Shown: positions 1-8,382, counted from the stretch's first letter. The stretch: DNA of 64,000 nt from an uncultured Pelagibacteraceae bacterium (GCA_902576375.1 CACGUZ010000001.1:434001-498000); one strand, 5' to 3'. Notes: a model not told the origin generated them from the sequence alone. Translations and numbers: made by a program.

Positions 1-12
1 TAAATTGAAATT

Positions 13-1455
13 ATGTACGAAAAATTTGGACAATTCATCGATGGTAAATGGTGTCAATCATCTGACAAATCTACATATGAGGTTATTAATCCTGCAAATG
101 AAGAAATTATTGGACACGCATCTAAAGCTACTCCAGAGGATGTTGATAAAGCATTAAAATCTGCAGAAAAAGGAATGGATGTTTGGAGAAAAACCGCTCC
201 ATGGCAAAGATCATACATCATTAGAAAAATTGCAGATAAGTTAAGAGAAAAACAGGATGTACTAGCTAAATGGATGACATTGGAAGTTGGTAAACCTCTA
301 GCTGAGTCAAAAGCCGAAATTGGAACAGCTGCAGATATTTTTGAATGGAATGCAGAGGAAACGAAAAGGATATATGGACAAACGGTCGAAAGTAGATTTG
401 AGGATACAAGAGTACATGTTTATTATCAGCCAGTTGGTGTTGTTGCAGCATTGAGTCCTTGGAATTTTCCTGCAGTATTATCAGCAAGAAAAATTTCTAC
501 AGCATTGGCAGCTGGTTGTTCAGTTATAATTAAACCCGATGTAATTACTCCTGGGGTTGTGATGGAAATGGTAGATATCTGTCGAGAAAGTGGAGTTCCA
601 GCAGGTGCTGTGAATCTTTTATCAGGAGATCCACCAAGTATTGCGCAACAATTAATTGCCTCTGATATCATAAAAAAAATTTCAATTACAGGCTCATCGA
701 GAGTTGGAAAATTAATATTAAAACAGGCTGCTGAAAAAGTTCAAAGAGTCACAATGGAACTTTCAGGTCATGCTCCATTTATCGTATTTGATGATGCTGA
801 TATTAAAAAAGCGGCTGATATGGCAATTGCTGCCAAATTTAGAAATAATGGTCAAGTTTGTATATCGCCTAACAGATTTTATATTCATGAAAGAAAAAAA
901 GACGAATTTGTAAATTTATTTATCGAGAAAACAAAAAAATTGAAAATAGGTGATGGTATGGATCCCTCAACTCAATTAGGACCATTAACCACAAAAAAGA
1001 GGTTAAATGAAATAGAGGAGTTAGTTGAAAAAACTAGACAAGAAGGTGCAAAAGTCCTACTGGGTGGAAAGAGACCATCAGGATTTAACAAAGGTTTTTT
1101 CTACGAACCTACAATATTTGATGATGTAAAAGATGATTTTACAATAATGAAACAAGAGCCTTTTGGACCATTAGTTCCCATGTTATCTTTTAAATCATTT
1201 GATGAGGTTATTAAAAGAGCTAATAATCATGAGCTTGGTTTGTGCAGTTATGTATGCACAAAATCAATGGAGACAGCACATCTCGCATCAGAACAATTAG
1301 AGACAGGTTCAGTCGCTGTTAACACACCTATGGTAGCTATTGCTGAAGCACCTTTTGGAGGAATTAAACAAAGTGGTTATGGACGTGAAGGTGGGTCAAT
1401 GGCAATAAAAGATTATCTAAATATTAAATATACTCATCTTGGTATTAAAGGTTAA
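13..1455 (+). CDS. NAD(P)-dependent aldehyde dehydrogenase (succinate-semialdehyde dehydrogenase-like)
   Basis: Oxidises an aldehyde to the acid with NAD(P); the protein (480 aa) has normal family length and is cytosolic, with no signal peptide. Visible landmarks are the SPWNFP segment of the cofactor domain, the GSSRVG nucleotide-binding turn, the general base Glu249 in MELSGHAP and the nucleophile Cys283 in GQVC, spaced 34 residues apart as in the family. The usual ELGGNAP box reads ELSGHAP. It is followed after 3 nt by an FAH-family gene, so the two probably act in one catabolic route for a dicarboxylic semialdehyde; the exact substrate cannot be read from sequence. Starts with ATG close to the window edge; its promoter lies outside. 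Confidence 0.9.
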   Translation: MYEKFGQFIDGKWCQSSDKSTYEVINPANEEIIGHASKATPEDVDKALKSAEKGMDVWRKTAPWQRSYIIRKIADKLREKQDVLAKWMTLEVGKPLAESKAEIGTAADIFEWNAEETKRIYGQTVESRFEDTRVHVYYQPVGVVAALSPWNFPAVLSARKISTALAAGCSVIIKPDVITPGVVMEMVDICRESGVPAGAVNLLSGDPPSIAQQLIASDIIKKISITGSSRVGKLILKQAAEKVQRVTMELSGHAPFIVFDDADIKKAADMAIAAKFRNNGQVCISPNRFYIHERKKDEFVNLFIEKTKKLKIGDGMDPSTQLGPLTTKKRLNEIEELVEKTRQEGAKVLLGGKRPSGFNKGFFYEPTIFDDVKDDFTIMKQEPFGPLVPMLSFKSFDEVIKRANNHELGLCSYVCTKSMETAHLASEQLETGSVAVNTPMVAIAEAPFGGIKQSGYGREGGSMAIKDYLNIKYTHLGIKG

Positions 1456-1458
1456 TCG

Positions 1459-2304
1459 ATGAAACTTTTAAGGGTTGGTGAGCATGGCAAGGAAATACCT
1501 GCAATTATTGACAATCAAAACAATTTTCGAAATTTATCAAACATTTTAAAAGATTTTACACCAGAAAATTTGAATTTTGAAAATTTAAATAAAATAAAAA
1601 AGTTAGATTTAAATTCTCTTCCATTAATTGAAAGCACCAAGAGAATTGGACCTTGTGTGATAAAACCAGCAAATTTTATCGCAATAGGTTTAAATTATAA
1701 AGCACATGCTGAGGAAACAAATTCTGATGCTCCAAAAGAGCCAATTGTTTTTAATAAATCTCCAAATTGTATTGTCGGACCAAATGATAATATTGTAATA
1801 CCAAAAAATTCAAAGTCTTTAGATCACGAAGTTGAAATTGCAATGATTATTGGAAGTAAAGCTAAATACGTTAAAGAGGATGAAGCTCACAAACATGTAC
1901 TAGGTTATTGTATTTGTAATGATATAAGTGAGAGGGAATGGCAAAAAGATAGAGGTGGTCAATGGGTAAAAGGTAAATCTGGAGACACTTTTGGTCCATT
2001 GGGTCCGTATTTGGTAACAAAGGATGAAATTGATAATCTATTTAATTTAAATTTATCTTTAGATCTTAATGGAAAAAGAAGACAAACAGGAAATACCAGT
2101 TTAATGATATTTAATTTTAATTTTTTAATTTCACATATCAGTCAATTTATAACTTTAATGCCAGGTGATATTATCACAACAGGCACACCTGCGGGAGTGG
2201 GGATGGGAATGAATCCACCAGATTATTTAAAAGATGGTGATGAAATGATTTTAAAAGTAGACAATCTTGGGGAACAAAAATTGAAAGTTGTTAAAGAAAA
2301 GTAA
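1459..2304 (+). CDS. Fumarylacetoacetate hydrolase (FAH) family protein
   Basis: Metal-dependent C-C hydrolase/hydratase/decarboxylase of the FAH superfamily (281 aa). The first ~60 residues form the variable N-terminal part and the rest is the beta-fold core. Family signatures seen: ATG-like IGLNYKAHAEE, the acidic metal-binding segment DHEVEIAMIIG, GDTFGPLGPYL, and the C-terminal TTGTPAGVG followed by DGDEMILKVDNLG. It sits 3 nt after an aldehyde dehydrogenase and its stop codon overlaps the ccdA start (TAATG), so the genes are co-transcribed. Possible substrates include acylpyruvates, 2-hydroxyhepta-diene-dioates or ureidoglycolate; the sequence does not decide. Confidence 0.88.
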   Translation: MKLLRVGEHGKEIPAIIDNQNNFRNLSNILKDFTPENLNFENLNKIKKLDLNSLPLIESTKRIGPCVIKPANFIAIGLNYKAHAEETNSDAPKEPIVFNKSPNCIVGPNDNIVIPKNSKSLDHEVEIAMIIGSKAKYVKEDEAHKHVLGYCICNDISEREWQKDRGGQWVKGKSGDTFGPLGPYLVTKDEIDNLFNLNLSLDLNGKRRQTGNTSLMIFNFNFLISHISQFITLMPGDIITTGTPAGVGMGMNPPDYLKDGDEMILKVDNLGEQKLKVVKEK

Positions 2305-3011
2305 TGATTGAATTAATTATTGCATTTGGAGCTGGATTGATAAGTTTTTTATCACCATGCGTTTTACCACTTATACCTGGTTATATTTCTTATATTTCTG
2401 GAAGTTCTATAGATGAACTTGTTGATAAAAAGAACATCAATTTATTTCCAATTTTTCTATTTACAGTTGGCTTTTCTTTAGTCTTTATAACCTTTGGAGC
2501 AGCCTCAACTTTTCTTGGACAAATTTTTCTAGAGAATTCTTATAAATTAAGAATAGCTGCAGGACTAGTAATAATAATCTTATCGCTTCATATAATTGGA
2601 ATAATAAATTTAAAATTTTTAAATTATGAAAAGAGAATTCAAACAAATATTAACAAAAGTGTATTTAGCCCGATATTAATAGGAATGGCATTTGCATTTG
2701 GCTGGACACCATGCATTGGACCTATTTTAGGATCTATTTTAGTTTTAGCTGCGACTGAGGAAAGCTTAAGCCAAGGAATATTATTGTTATCATTTTATTC
2801 TATTGGATTAGCTATTCCGTTTATTTTATCAGGTTATTTAATACAAAGGTTCCTTATCTTTTCAAAAAACTTTAGAAAGAATATTAATTTAGTGTCAAAA
2901 ATAGGTGGAATAATTCTATTAATTACTGGTATTTTAATATTAACTAATCAATTGCAAGCCTTGGGATATTATTTGTTAAATATTTTTCCATTCTTACAAA
3001 ATTTTGGGTAA
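2304..3011 (+). CDS. ccdA: CcdA/DsbD-type thiol-disulfide transporter (cytochrome c biogenesis)
   Basis: Six-helix inner-membrane protein (235 aa) that carries reducing equivalents from cytoplasmic thioredoxin to the periplasm for haem-apocytochrome maturation and disulfide reduction. The paired redox cysteines lie in the two family motifs, SPCVLPLIPGY near residue 20 in helix 1 and GWTPCIGP in the first third of the second half. There is no fused periplasmic thioredoxin domain, so it is the short CcdA form. ATG overlaps the upstream stop by 1 nt, which indicates translational coupling. A Tat-exported MsrB nearby (12.2 kb) could be a client of periplasmic reducing power (inference). Confidence 0.92.
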   Translation: MIELIIAFGAGLISFLSPCVLPLIPGYISYISGSSIDELVDKKNINLFPIFLFTVGFSLVFITFGAASTFLGQIFLENSYKLRIAAGLVIIILSLHIIGIINLKFLNYEKRIQTNINKSVFSPILIGMAFAFGWTPCIGPILGSILVLAATEESLSQGILLLSFYSIGLAIPFILSGYLIQRFLIFSKNFRKNINLVSKIGGIILLITGILILTNQLQALGYYLLNIFPFLQNFG

Positions 3012-3019
3012 ATTAAATT

Positions 3020-3601
3020 ATGAAAATTTATCAAATAGACTCTAGTGCTAGAAAAGATGGTTCAACTTCAAGAGCTTTAGCAAAAAAACTTCTAAATAAA
3101 ATAAAAAAGCAAGGTGACGAGGTGATTTACAGAGACTTAAACGAGGAAATGGTTTTTGTGTCTAATTTAACAGAGTCAGGGATGAAAATAGATCCAAAAG
3201 ATCAAACAGAGACACATAAAAAAATGTTCAAACTTTCAGATACACTTGTAAAAGAATTGAAAGAGAGTGATATTATAATCATTTCTGCTCCAATTTATAA
3301 TTATGGACCTCCAGCAACTTTAAAAGCCTGGTCGGATCTTGCAGCAAGAGTAGGGGAAACTTTTAGATTTAAACCCAATGGAAGAAGGGAAGGGTTACTA
3401 AAAAATAAGAGAGCTTATTTAGTAATTACTTCGGGTGGGACAAAGCTAAATAGCAATGAGGATTTTCTAACTCCTTGGTTGAAGTTTATTTTAAATTTTT
3501 TTGGCATAGAAAAAGTAGAGGTAGTAAGTGCTGATCAAATGTCCCTAGATTATGAAAAATCAATAAAAGAGGCTGAGAAACAGATAGAAAATTTATCCTA
3601 A
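3020..3601 (+). CDS. FMN-dependent NADH-azoreductase/quinone reductase family flavoprotein
   Basis: Flavodoxin-like fold oxidoreductase (193 aa; AzoR/Flavodoxin_2 family). The N-terminus IYQIDSSARKDGSTSR matches the FMN-phosphate binding loop after beta-strand 1, and SAPIYNYGPPATLKAWSD is the conserved second loop of the family. Cytosolic. It is the last gene of the plus-strand group that starts at the aldehyde dehydrogenase (8 nt after ccdA), and ends convergently with a 4-nt overlap against the dioxygenase gene. Likely reduces quinones or related electrophiles with NAD(P)H; natural substrate not known. Confidence 0.85.
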   Translation: MKIYQIDSSARKDGSTSRALAKKLLNKIKKQGDEVIYRDLNEEMVFVSNLTESGMKIDPKDQTETHKKMFKLSDTLVKELKESDIIIISAPIYNYGPPATLKAWSDLAARVGETFRFKPNGRREGLLKNKRAYLVITSGGTKLNSNEDFLTPWLKFILNFFGIEKVEVVSADQMSLDYEKSIKEAEKQIENLS

Positions 3602-4698
3602 TAATTAAATTTTCTTTTTAAATGTTTTAGCCTGCCCTCAGTACTATCATAATCAATATAACATCCCTGAAGAAAACGATTTCCCTCATTAGCATCATAA
3701 GTGGTTCTGCCATGCAATAACCTATAGTTATCCATCATTAACAGATCCCCTGGAAAAAGTTTAAATTCTATTCTAAAATTTTCTGAATTATAGAGTTCAG
3801 ATATTTTTTTTCTTGCAGAATAAAATAAATTTAATTTTTCTTTGTCAATTAAAGGGACAAAATCTAATCTTGGACTAAAACGTACTTGTTTGAAATTGCT
3901 GTTTTCATCTAACTGAATCATTTCAGCCCAATCCTCTAAAATCACACTTTCATCAATAAATTGAAAACGTATTTTTACTTCAGCTAAAATTTTATAATAT
4001 TCTGGAAAATCTTTTTTAAGTTTCTCAGAAACAGTATATCCATCAACTAGAGTTGATAAACCTCCTGTGACTTCATTTTCTATACAATGAAGCATTTGAA
4101 TACATGGCACAGGATTTCTATATGGATTATCAGTATGAGGAGCCAAAGGCAAAGAGGTGTAAGCTAAGTCGTTTGGATTTGGTTTTGATTTTACATTAAA
4201 GAATTCACCAAAGTTTGTACGTCTCACACTTCCTATAGAATTTGCAAAGTTTATAATGAAATTATTTTTTATCGGTACATTTTTAAAAATTACAAAACCA
4301 TATTGATAAAAATTAATCAAGGCTTTGTACATTTCGTCTGTTTCAAATAAATTTTCTTTGAATTTGAAAGTATTTTGATCTTTAAATGAAGAGTCCCATT
4401 TTATTTTTTCAATTTGTTTCACATCATTAATATTTGAAAATTCTTTAAAAATATCAACTATAGCAATTTTTGTTGAAGCCCCGTCATTGAATTTAATTTC
4501 TAAAAAATTACTATTTAAGCTTAAATCTTTGATGTGAATGTTTTCTGGTAATTGAGTTGGGTCAAATAATCTTTGTTGAGTAGACTTATCAACAAAGTTT
4601 TCTCCGTTAACTCTTTCTCTAAGCCAAAATGGGTGTATCTCTTTTTTATGACCCTTATTTTCAAAAAATACTTTGTTACCTTTTAACTCTAATTTCAT
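3598..4698 (-). CDS. Gamma-butyrobetaine dioxygenase-like Fe(II)/2-oxoglutarate oxygenase
   Basis: 366-aa member of the TauD/BBOX group. Residues 1-85 resemble the small N-terminal DUF971/GBBH domain (HPFWLRER, then QRLFDP). The rest is the jelly-roll oxygenase with the iron ligands HTD (in PHTDNPYRNP) and a distal His in LLHGRTTYD; the Arg in NRFLQGCYID would bind 2-oxoglutarate. Known relatives hydroxylate gamma-butyrobetaine to carnitine or trimethyllysine. Odd: the zinc-binding cysteines that normally follow WLRD in the N-terminal domain are absent. Monocistronic and convergent with the flavoprotein gene. The substrate could be another quaternary amine, as SAR11 uses many of these. Confidence 0.82.
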   Translation of the reverse strand: MKLELKGNKVFFENKGHKKEIHPFWLRERVNGENFVDKSTQQRLFDPTQLPENIHIKDLSLNSNFLEIKFNDGASTKIAIVDIFKEFSNINDVKQIEKIKWDSSFKDQNTFKFKENLFETDEMYKALINFYQYGFVIFKNVPIKNNFIINFANSIGSVRRTNFGEFFNVKSKPNPNDLAYTSLPLAPHTDNPYRNPVPCIQMLHCIENEVTGGLSTLVDGYTVSEKLKKDFPEYYKILAEVKIRFQFIDESVILEDWAEMIQLDENSNFKQVRFSPRLDFVPLIDKEKLNLFYSARKKISELYNSENFRIEFKLFPGDLLMMDNYRLLHGRTTYDANEGNRFLQGCYIDYDSTEGRLKHLKRKFNY

Positions 4699-4763
4699 GT
4701 ATTTTTAAATCATTATTTAAAATTTTGCTTTAATCAATAGTAATAAAATAGTATTAGAGCGTT

Positions 4764-5567
4764 GTGCAAATTTTAAAATCATCAGATTATAAACTTTATT
4801 CCAAGTTCATTGAAACTTTGGCTAAGAAATTAACTAGATTTTATTACTCTAAATTGAATAAACCCTTTAAAGTATCGAATAAACTTAGAAGCGGTTATGA
4901 CCCTGTAACAACTGCTGATAAGGCTTTTGAACGATTCATCAGAAATGAGATTAAAAAAAAGTTTCCAAATCACCAAATTATAGGCGAAGAATTCGGCTAT
5001 AAAAAAACTAAAAGTGATTATTCATGGGTTATAGATCCCATTGATGGAACTCGATCATTTGTGATAGGAAATCCAACTTGGAGTAATTTGATATCTTTAA
5101 ATTATAAAGGTAACCCAGTCATAGGTCTTGCAAATTTTCCAATTCTTAAAAAGTTTTATTTTAATACCTCGTTTAATTCTGCGTATGTTTCAGAAAATGG
5201 AAAGAAAAAGAAAATACTTGTTAACCAAAAAGCAACTTATTCTAAAATGAAATTGTCAGCAGCTTTTCACGGCAGCTTGTCATTAAATAAACAAAAAAAA
5301 ATTCCACAAATTTTAAGAAGAATGCAATTTCCCTGCTCGGATGCTTTAAGTTATTCTCATTTTGCTGAGGGTAAACTTGATGTTGTTATTCAATGTGGAA
5401 ATAAAATTTGGGATATTCATGCTTTAATACCAATTATTGAGGCTGCGAAAGGGGTTGTCTCGACCTGGAAAAATGATGATGCTAAGAAAGCTGGTAATAT
5501 AATTTGCTCAGCTAATAATAATTTACATAAAAAAATGCTTAAAATTTTAAAACCAGTTTCTAACTAG
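4764..5567 (+). CDS. hisN: Histidinol-phosphatase, inositol-monophosphatase family
   Basis: Mg-dependent phosphomonoesterase of the IMPase fold (267 aa). Seen: metal-binding GEEFG, WVIDPIDGTRSF (the DPIDGT motif with TRSF as in the HisN subgroup rather than inositol phosphatase TNF), and the C-terminal IWDIHALIPIIEAAKG. The HisN subgroup dephosphorylates L-histidinol phosphate in histidine synthesis. The start is GTG at 4764 (no ATG upstream in frame near it). No his genes surround it, so the assignment is by subgroup motif; a general sugar or inositol phosphatase is the alternative. Ends with a convergent 8-nt overlap with the SMR-like gene. Confidence 0.78.
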   Translation: MQILKSSDYKLYSKFIETLAKKLTRFYYSKLNKPFKVSNKLRSGYDPVTTADKAFERFIRNEIKKKFPNHQIIGEEFGYKKTKSDYSWVIDPIDGTRSFVIGNPTWSNLISLNYKGNPVIGLANFPILKKFYFNTSFNSAYVSENGKKKKILVNQKATYSKMKLSAAFHGSLSLNKQKKIPQILRRMQFPCSDALSYSHFAEGKLDVVIQCGNKIWDIHALIPIIEAAKGVVSTWKNDDAKKAGNIICSANNNLHKKMLKILKPVSN

Positions 5568-5895
5568 TTTTACCCAAAGTATTTAAAAGAATTACACCAA
5601 TAATTATTAAACTTATTCCAATAATCCCGTAAAGGTTTGGAACTTGCTGGTATTTAAAAACACCAAACAATGTTACTGCAGTTATCGTTAAACCTCCATA
5701 AGTTGCGTATGTAAAACCAACTGGAATTATATTCATTGCTTTGGATAAACAAAAAATACAAGCAACTATAGATATGATACAAAAAATAGTTGGTCCAATT
5801 ATTGTAAATCCATTAGTTGATTTTAAAAAACCATTTGAAGTTATTCCAAGAATTATCGCTAAAGTTAAAAAGATATAACCAGATAAATTTATCAT
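5560..5895 (-). CDS. SMR (EmrE-like) membrane protein lacking the essential glutamate, copy 1
   Basis: 111 aa, four predicted transmembrane helices. Aligning the GFT anchor after helix 1 and the IPVGFTYA segment of helix 3 with EmrE shows the family clearly. The membrane-embedded Glu14 of EmrE, which binds both substrate and protons, corresponds to Gly here (helix 1 reads AIILGITSNG), and Trp63 of the YAIWSG motif is Tyr. It is thus an SMR fold protein that cannot use the classical proton antiport. Last gene of the minus-strand small-gene run, 3 nt from its paralogue, so a heterodimer like other paired SMR proteins is likely (inference). Confidence 0.85.
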   Translation of the reverse strand: MINLSGYIFLTLAIILGITSNGFLKSTNGFTIIGPTIFCIISIVACIFCLSKAMNIIPVGFTYATYGGLTITAVTLFGVFKYQQVPNLYGIIGISLIIIGVILLNTLGKTS

Positions 5896-5898
5896 AAA

Positions 5899-6234
5899 TT
5901 ATCCTGTTTTACCCAGTAGATTAACAATTAAAACTCCTGATATAATTAATATCAAACCAATGATTGTAAATAGATCAGGTACTTGATTGAATTTATATAT
6001 TCCAACAATTGAAGTCGCTACTATGCAAAGACCTGCAAAAGATGCGTAGGTGATACCAACAGGTATAGTTTTCATCACTATTGAAAGAGTAAACATGCAA
6101 CCAACTATTGTGATTGCAGTAATTAAACTAGGAACTAACAATGTGAAACCATTTGCACTTTTTGCAAAACTATTTGCTGCAGTTCCTAATATGACAGCAA
6201 GTATAAGAATTAGAAAAGCTATAACGTTACTCAC
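5899..6234 (-). CDS. SMR (EmrE-like) membrane protein lacking the essential glutamate, copy 2
   Basis: 111 aa, four predicted helices and a full-length relative of the neighbouring gene (shared NGFT, IPVGxTYA and a C-terminal VNLLGKT-like end). Helix 1 reads AVILGTAANS, placing Gly at the position of EmrE Glu14; the aromatic of the helix-3 motif is Phe instead of Trp. Paired SMR genes usually encode antiparallel heterodimers, but here both partners lack the carboxylate. Function could be facilitated diffusion, a structural role, or transport using another residue; no family member known to me fits exactly. Confidence 0.85.
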   Translation of the reverse strand: MSNVIAFLILILAVILGTAANSFAKSANGFTLLVPSLITAITIVGCMFTLSIVMKTIPVGITYASFAGLCIVATSIVGIYKFNQVPDLFTIIGLILIISGVLIVNLLGKTG

Positions 6235-6249
6235 AAATAAAAGATATTC

Positions 6250-6471
6250 TTATTTGGTAATTTTATCTACAAATTTTTTAATCGGGGGACCTACAAGAAG
6301 AGCAGCAATTATTGCAATTGGAAGACTTACTGACCATGCTTTAAAAAAACGGTCGACATACTCATTATCCATTCCAGTATTTATATAAGTAATTATTAGT
6401 GTCATTAAAAGACTCATCCCAAATCCCATAACTAATATAAATAAAAGGTTAGAATATTTTTTTGGAAACAT
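6250..6471 (-). CDS. DUF2798 family small membrane protein
   Basis: 73-aa protein with two transmembrane segments separated by a short loop (TYINTGMDNEYVDRFFKAW) and the conserved VGPPIKKFVDKI end, which is the DUF2798 pattern. Function of the family is unknown. It lies in the minus-strand small-gene run, 2 nt after the TPR gene and 15 nt before the SMR pair, so it is probably part of the same transcript and may accompany the two SMR-like proteins in the inner membrane. Confidence 0.75.
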   Translation of the reverse strand: MFPKKYSNLLFILVMGFGMSLLMTLIITYINTGMDNEYVDRFFKAWSVSLPIAIIAALLVGPPIKKFVDKITK

Positions 6472-6473
6472 TT

Positions 6474-7022
6474 TTAAATACTTTGTTTCTGCAATTCAAT
6501 TTGAAGCTTTTCCATCATAATCATAGGAGACTTCAAAAACGGATGAACTTTATGAGCTTCAATGTAACTATCAATAGCTTTTTCGTAGTTTTTTAAAGCT
6601 GTTTGAACTAAACCTTGGCCTGTTAGTGCACCGAAATGTCTTTTTTCTATCAAAAGCACTTTATCAATATCAGCTTGTGATAGCTCGTATTTACCCATTA
6701 AATATAATACCGTTGCTCTTTTATTCCAAGCTTCTGCCCAATTAGGATCAAGTTTAATGACTTCAGTAAATTTATCATATGCAGCATCAAGTTTATTCTC
6801 CATCATTGCAGATGAACCATCAGCTAATAACTTTGTTAAATTATTTTTAGTTGGATGAGTAGTCCAAAGATCCCAAATTTTATCCTCTATTTTTTTTGAA
6901 TTTTCAAAGTTTAAAGCACTTTTTAATTGAACAAATAATTTATCAATTTCTTTTTTATTATCGTCAGCCAATAAAGACGATGAAAATAAGAAAAAAATAA
7001 AAATGAATGAAATTTTTTTCAC
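6474..7022 (-). CDS. Secreted tetratricopeptide-repeat protein
   Basis: 182 aa with an N-terminal signal peptide (basic MKK, hydrophobic run, cleavage likely after SSSLLA). The mature part has two or three TPR-like helical pairs; the clearest ones start at DPNWAEAWNKRATVLYLMG and continue through RHFGALTGQGLVQTALKNYEKA. TPR proteins mediate protein-protein contacts, here presumably in the periplasm. Start codon is followed directly by the signal; the gene abuts the SnoaL-like gene (1-nt gap), consistent with one operon. Partner unknown. Confidence 0.8.
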   Translation of the reverse strand: MKKISFIFIFFLFSSSLLADDNKKEIDKLFVQLKSALNFENSKKIEDKIWDLWTTHPTKNNLTKLLADGSSAMMENKLDAAYDKFTEVIKLDPNWAEAWNKRATVLYLMGKYELSQADIDKVLLIEKRHFGALTGQGLVQTALKNYEKAIDSYIEAHKVHPFLKSPMIMMEKLQIELQKQSI

Positions 7023-7343
7023 TTACTTAGACATTGGAGTAGCGCCAGTTTCTAAACTAACAATTTTTCCGTCTTTATATCTATAAACCGCCATTACAGC
7101 TTCAACATTTCCGTCATTAAATGTGACAAAAGAATGGTGTACACCCACTTCATCATTTTCATATACAACCCTAGTTTTATCTTGATTGATATCTCCACTC
7201 ATTGCCCATTTTATAACATCAGCTTTTCCTAAAGAATTTCCAGATTTATGCATTGTGAATTTAAAATCATCATGCAAAAGTTCATTCATAGTTGCCTCAT
7301 CTTTTTTGTCTATTGCATCAGTATATCTTTTTAATATCGACAT
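7023..7343 (-). CDS. SnoaL-like/NTF2-fold small protein
   Basis: 106-aa cytosolic protein. The opening helix ILKRYTDAIDKKDEATMNELLHDDFKF and the alternating strands after it match the cone-shaped NTF2/SnoaL fold used by ketosteroid-isomerase-like and polyketide cyclase-like enzymes as well as by binding proteins. A good Shine-Dalgarno site (AAGGAG) precedes the ATG. It is encoded 1 nt from the DUF1330 gene in the small-gene run. No catalytic residues can be assigned with certainty, so enzyme versus ligand-binding role is open. Confidence 0.75.
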   Translation of the reverse strand: MSILKRYTDAIDKKDEATMNELLHDDFKFTMHKSGNSLGKADVIKWAMSGDINQDKTRVVYENDEVGVHHSFVTFNDGNVEAVMAVYRYKDGKIVSLETGATPMSK

Positions 7344-7344
7344 T

Positions 7345-7632
7345 TTATACTCCTTTAATTATTATTCCGTTACCAATTGAGTTTTCTAAACGGATTTGTT
7401 TAATTGGTTTGTATTCATCAGAGTTATACCACTCTAAAGCTTTTTCATAACTTGGAAATTTAATTACAACTGTTCTAGGATATGCCCAAGTTCCTTCTAA
7501 TAATTTTGTTTCACCACCTCTAACAATATATTCTCCACCAAATTTTTCAGCAATCGGTTTCACTTTTTCCACGTACTCTTTATATTGCTCAGGTTTTTTT
7601 ATCTCTATGTTGAATATCGCAAACCCAGACAT
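7345..7632 (-). CDS. DUF1330 family protein (dimeric alpha/beta barrel)
   Basis: 95 aa. The pattern AIFNIEIKKPEQYKEYVEKVKPIAEKFGGEYIVRGG, then VVIKFPSYEKALEWYNSDEYKPIKQIR, is diagnostic for DUF1330, a ferredoxin-like fold that dimerises into an alpha/beta barrel related to antibiotic biosynthesis monooxygenases. Biochemical role unknown. The stop-to-start spacing to its neighbours is 1 nt or less (start overlaps the end of the membrane protein gene), so it is an internal operon gene. At least three further small proteins of probable similar fold follow upstream in the run. Confidence 0.85.
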   Translation of the reverse strand: MSGFAIFNIEIKKPEQYKEYVEKVKPIAEKFGGEYIVRGGETKLLEGTWAYPRTVVIKFPSYEKALEWYNSDEYKPIKQIRLENSIGNGIIIKGV

Positions 7633-8048
7633 TAAGTGTAAATTTTATCAGCTAAACCGTAGCATAAAATTGCACTCATAATCGTAAATACAAACGGTGC
7701 AATAACACCCTCGTTTGTAGTTTTTTCATTCACACCTGTTTTATTTATTTTAATAGAATAAAAATTACATAAAAAAATACATAGATTATTTATAAAAACT
7801 AAATTTAAGAATCCCCATGTATTTTCCAAACCCCCAGGTCTTATAAAACCTACATAGATTGACATTAAAAACACAGCAAGCATAAATGCTCCTGCCATTC
7901 TAATCATTATTGCTCCACTTGGATCTATACCAAATCTTTCCATAAAGCTTTTAGTGCCAAAAATAGTTTGAAATGCGTAAACACCAACTCCAATAAAATG
8001 AACTAAATAAATTATTAAATAAAATATCCCATTAAATTTTTCTATCAT
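7632..8048 (-). CDS. Small membrane protein, four helices, unknown function
   Basis: 138 aa with four hydrophobic segments (approximately residues 8-28, 46-66, 80-95 and 115-135) and no signal peptide or catalytic motif that I recognise. A strong Shine-Dalgarno (TAGGAG) precedes the ATG. It overlaps the DUF1330 gene by 1 nt and follows the 104-aa gene after 8 nt. Some DUF4345-type proteins have a similar helix layout, but I would not assign it. Likely an inner-membrane component of whatever the small-gene operon does. Confidence 0.65.
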   Translation of the reverse strand: MIEKFNGIFYLIIYLVHFIGVGVYAFQTIFGTKSFMERFGIDPSGAIMIRMAGAFMLAVFLMSIYVGFIRPGGLENTWGFLNLVFINNLCIFLCNFYSIKINKTGVNEKTTNEGVIAPFVFTIMSAILCYGLADKIYT

Positions 8049-8056
8049 TTTGTCTC

Positions 8057-8371
8057 CTAATCGTTAAAAACCATTCTCATTTCATCCTGAATTGTACCTT
8101 CTTTAAAAACACCCTTCATTTTTTTCTGAAGTTCAATGAATTCAGGATCAGCTGACATGTTTGTATCATTTTCAAACGCTTTATCAGTAAACTGTTCGCC
8201 CACAAGTGTTTCTCTTACCGTCCTTGGGTTTCCACCAATTTGAAATGAAAAGTAAACTTCATGATCTGGATAATGTTTTTTTCTAACTTTTGCTAAGCCT
8301 TTAGAGATTTCCATAGCCTCACCAAGTTTTTCATCATAAACTCCGATAGTTCTTGTATAGATTGCTTTCAT
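8057..8371 (-). CDS. Small cytosolic protein, probable alpha/beta barrel type, unknown
   Basis: 104 aa, no signal, Met-rich and acidic at the C-terminus. The order strand (KAIYTRTIGVY) - helix (EKLGEAMEISKGLAKVRKKHY) - strand (HEVYFSFQIGG) - helix suggests the dimeric ferredoxin-like fold also seen in DUF1330 and ABM-type proteins, but no family name can be given from sequence alone. Good purine-rich Shine-Dalgarno (AGAGGAAG) ahead of ATG supports it as a real, translated gene. Spacing of 8-11 nt to both neighbours places it in the operon. Confidence 0.65.
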   Translation of the reverse strand: MKAIYTRTIGVYDEKLGEAMEISKGLAKVRKKHYPDHEVYFSFQIGGNPRTVRETLVGEQFTDKAFENDTNMSADPEFIELQKKMKGVFKEGTIQDEMRMVFND

Positions 8372-8382
8372 AAATCTTCCTC

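Noticed and set aside
6050..6388. Plus-strand 112-aa frame across the SMR genes
   Set aside because: Antisense to two conserved membrane genes, no family similarity.
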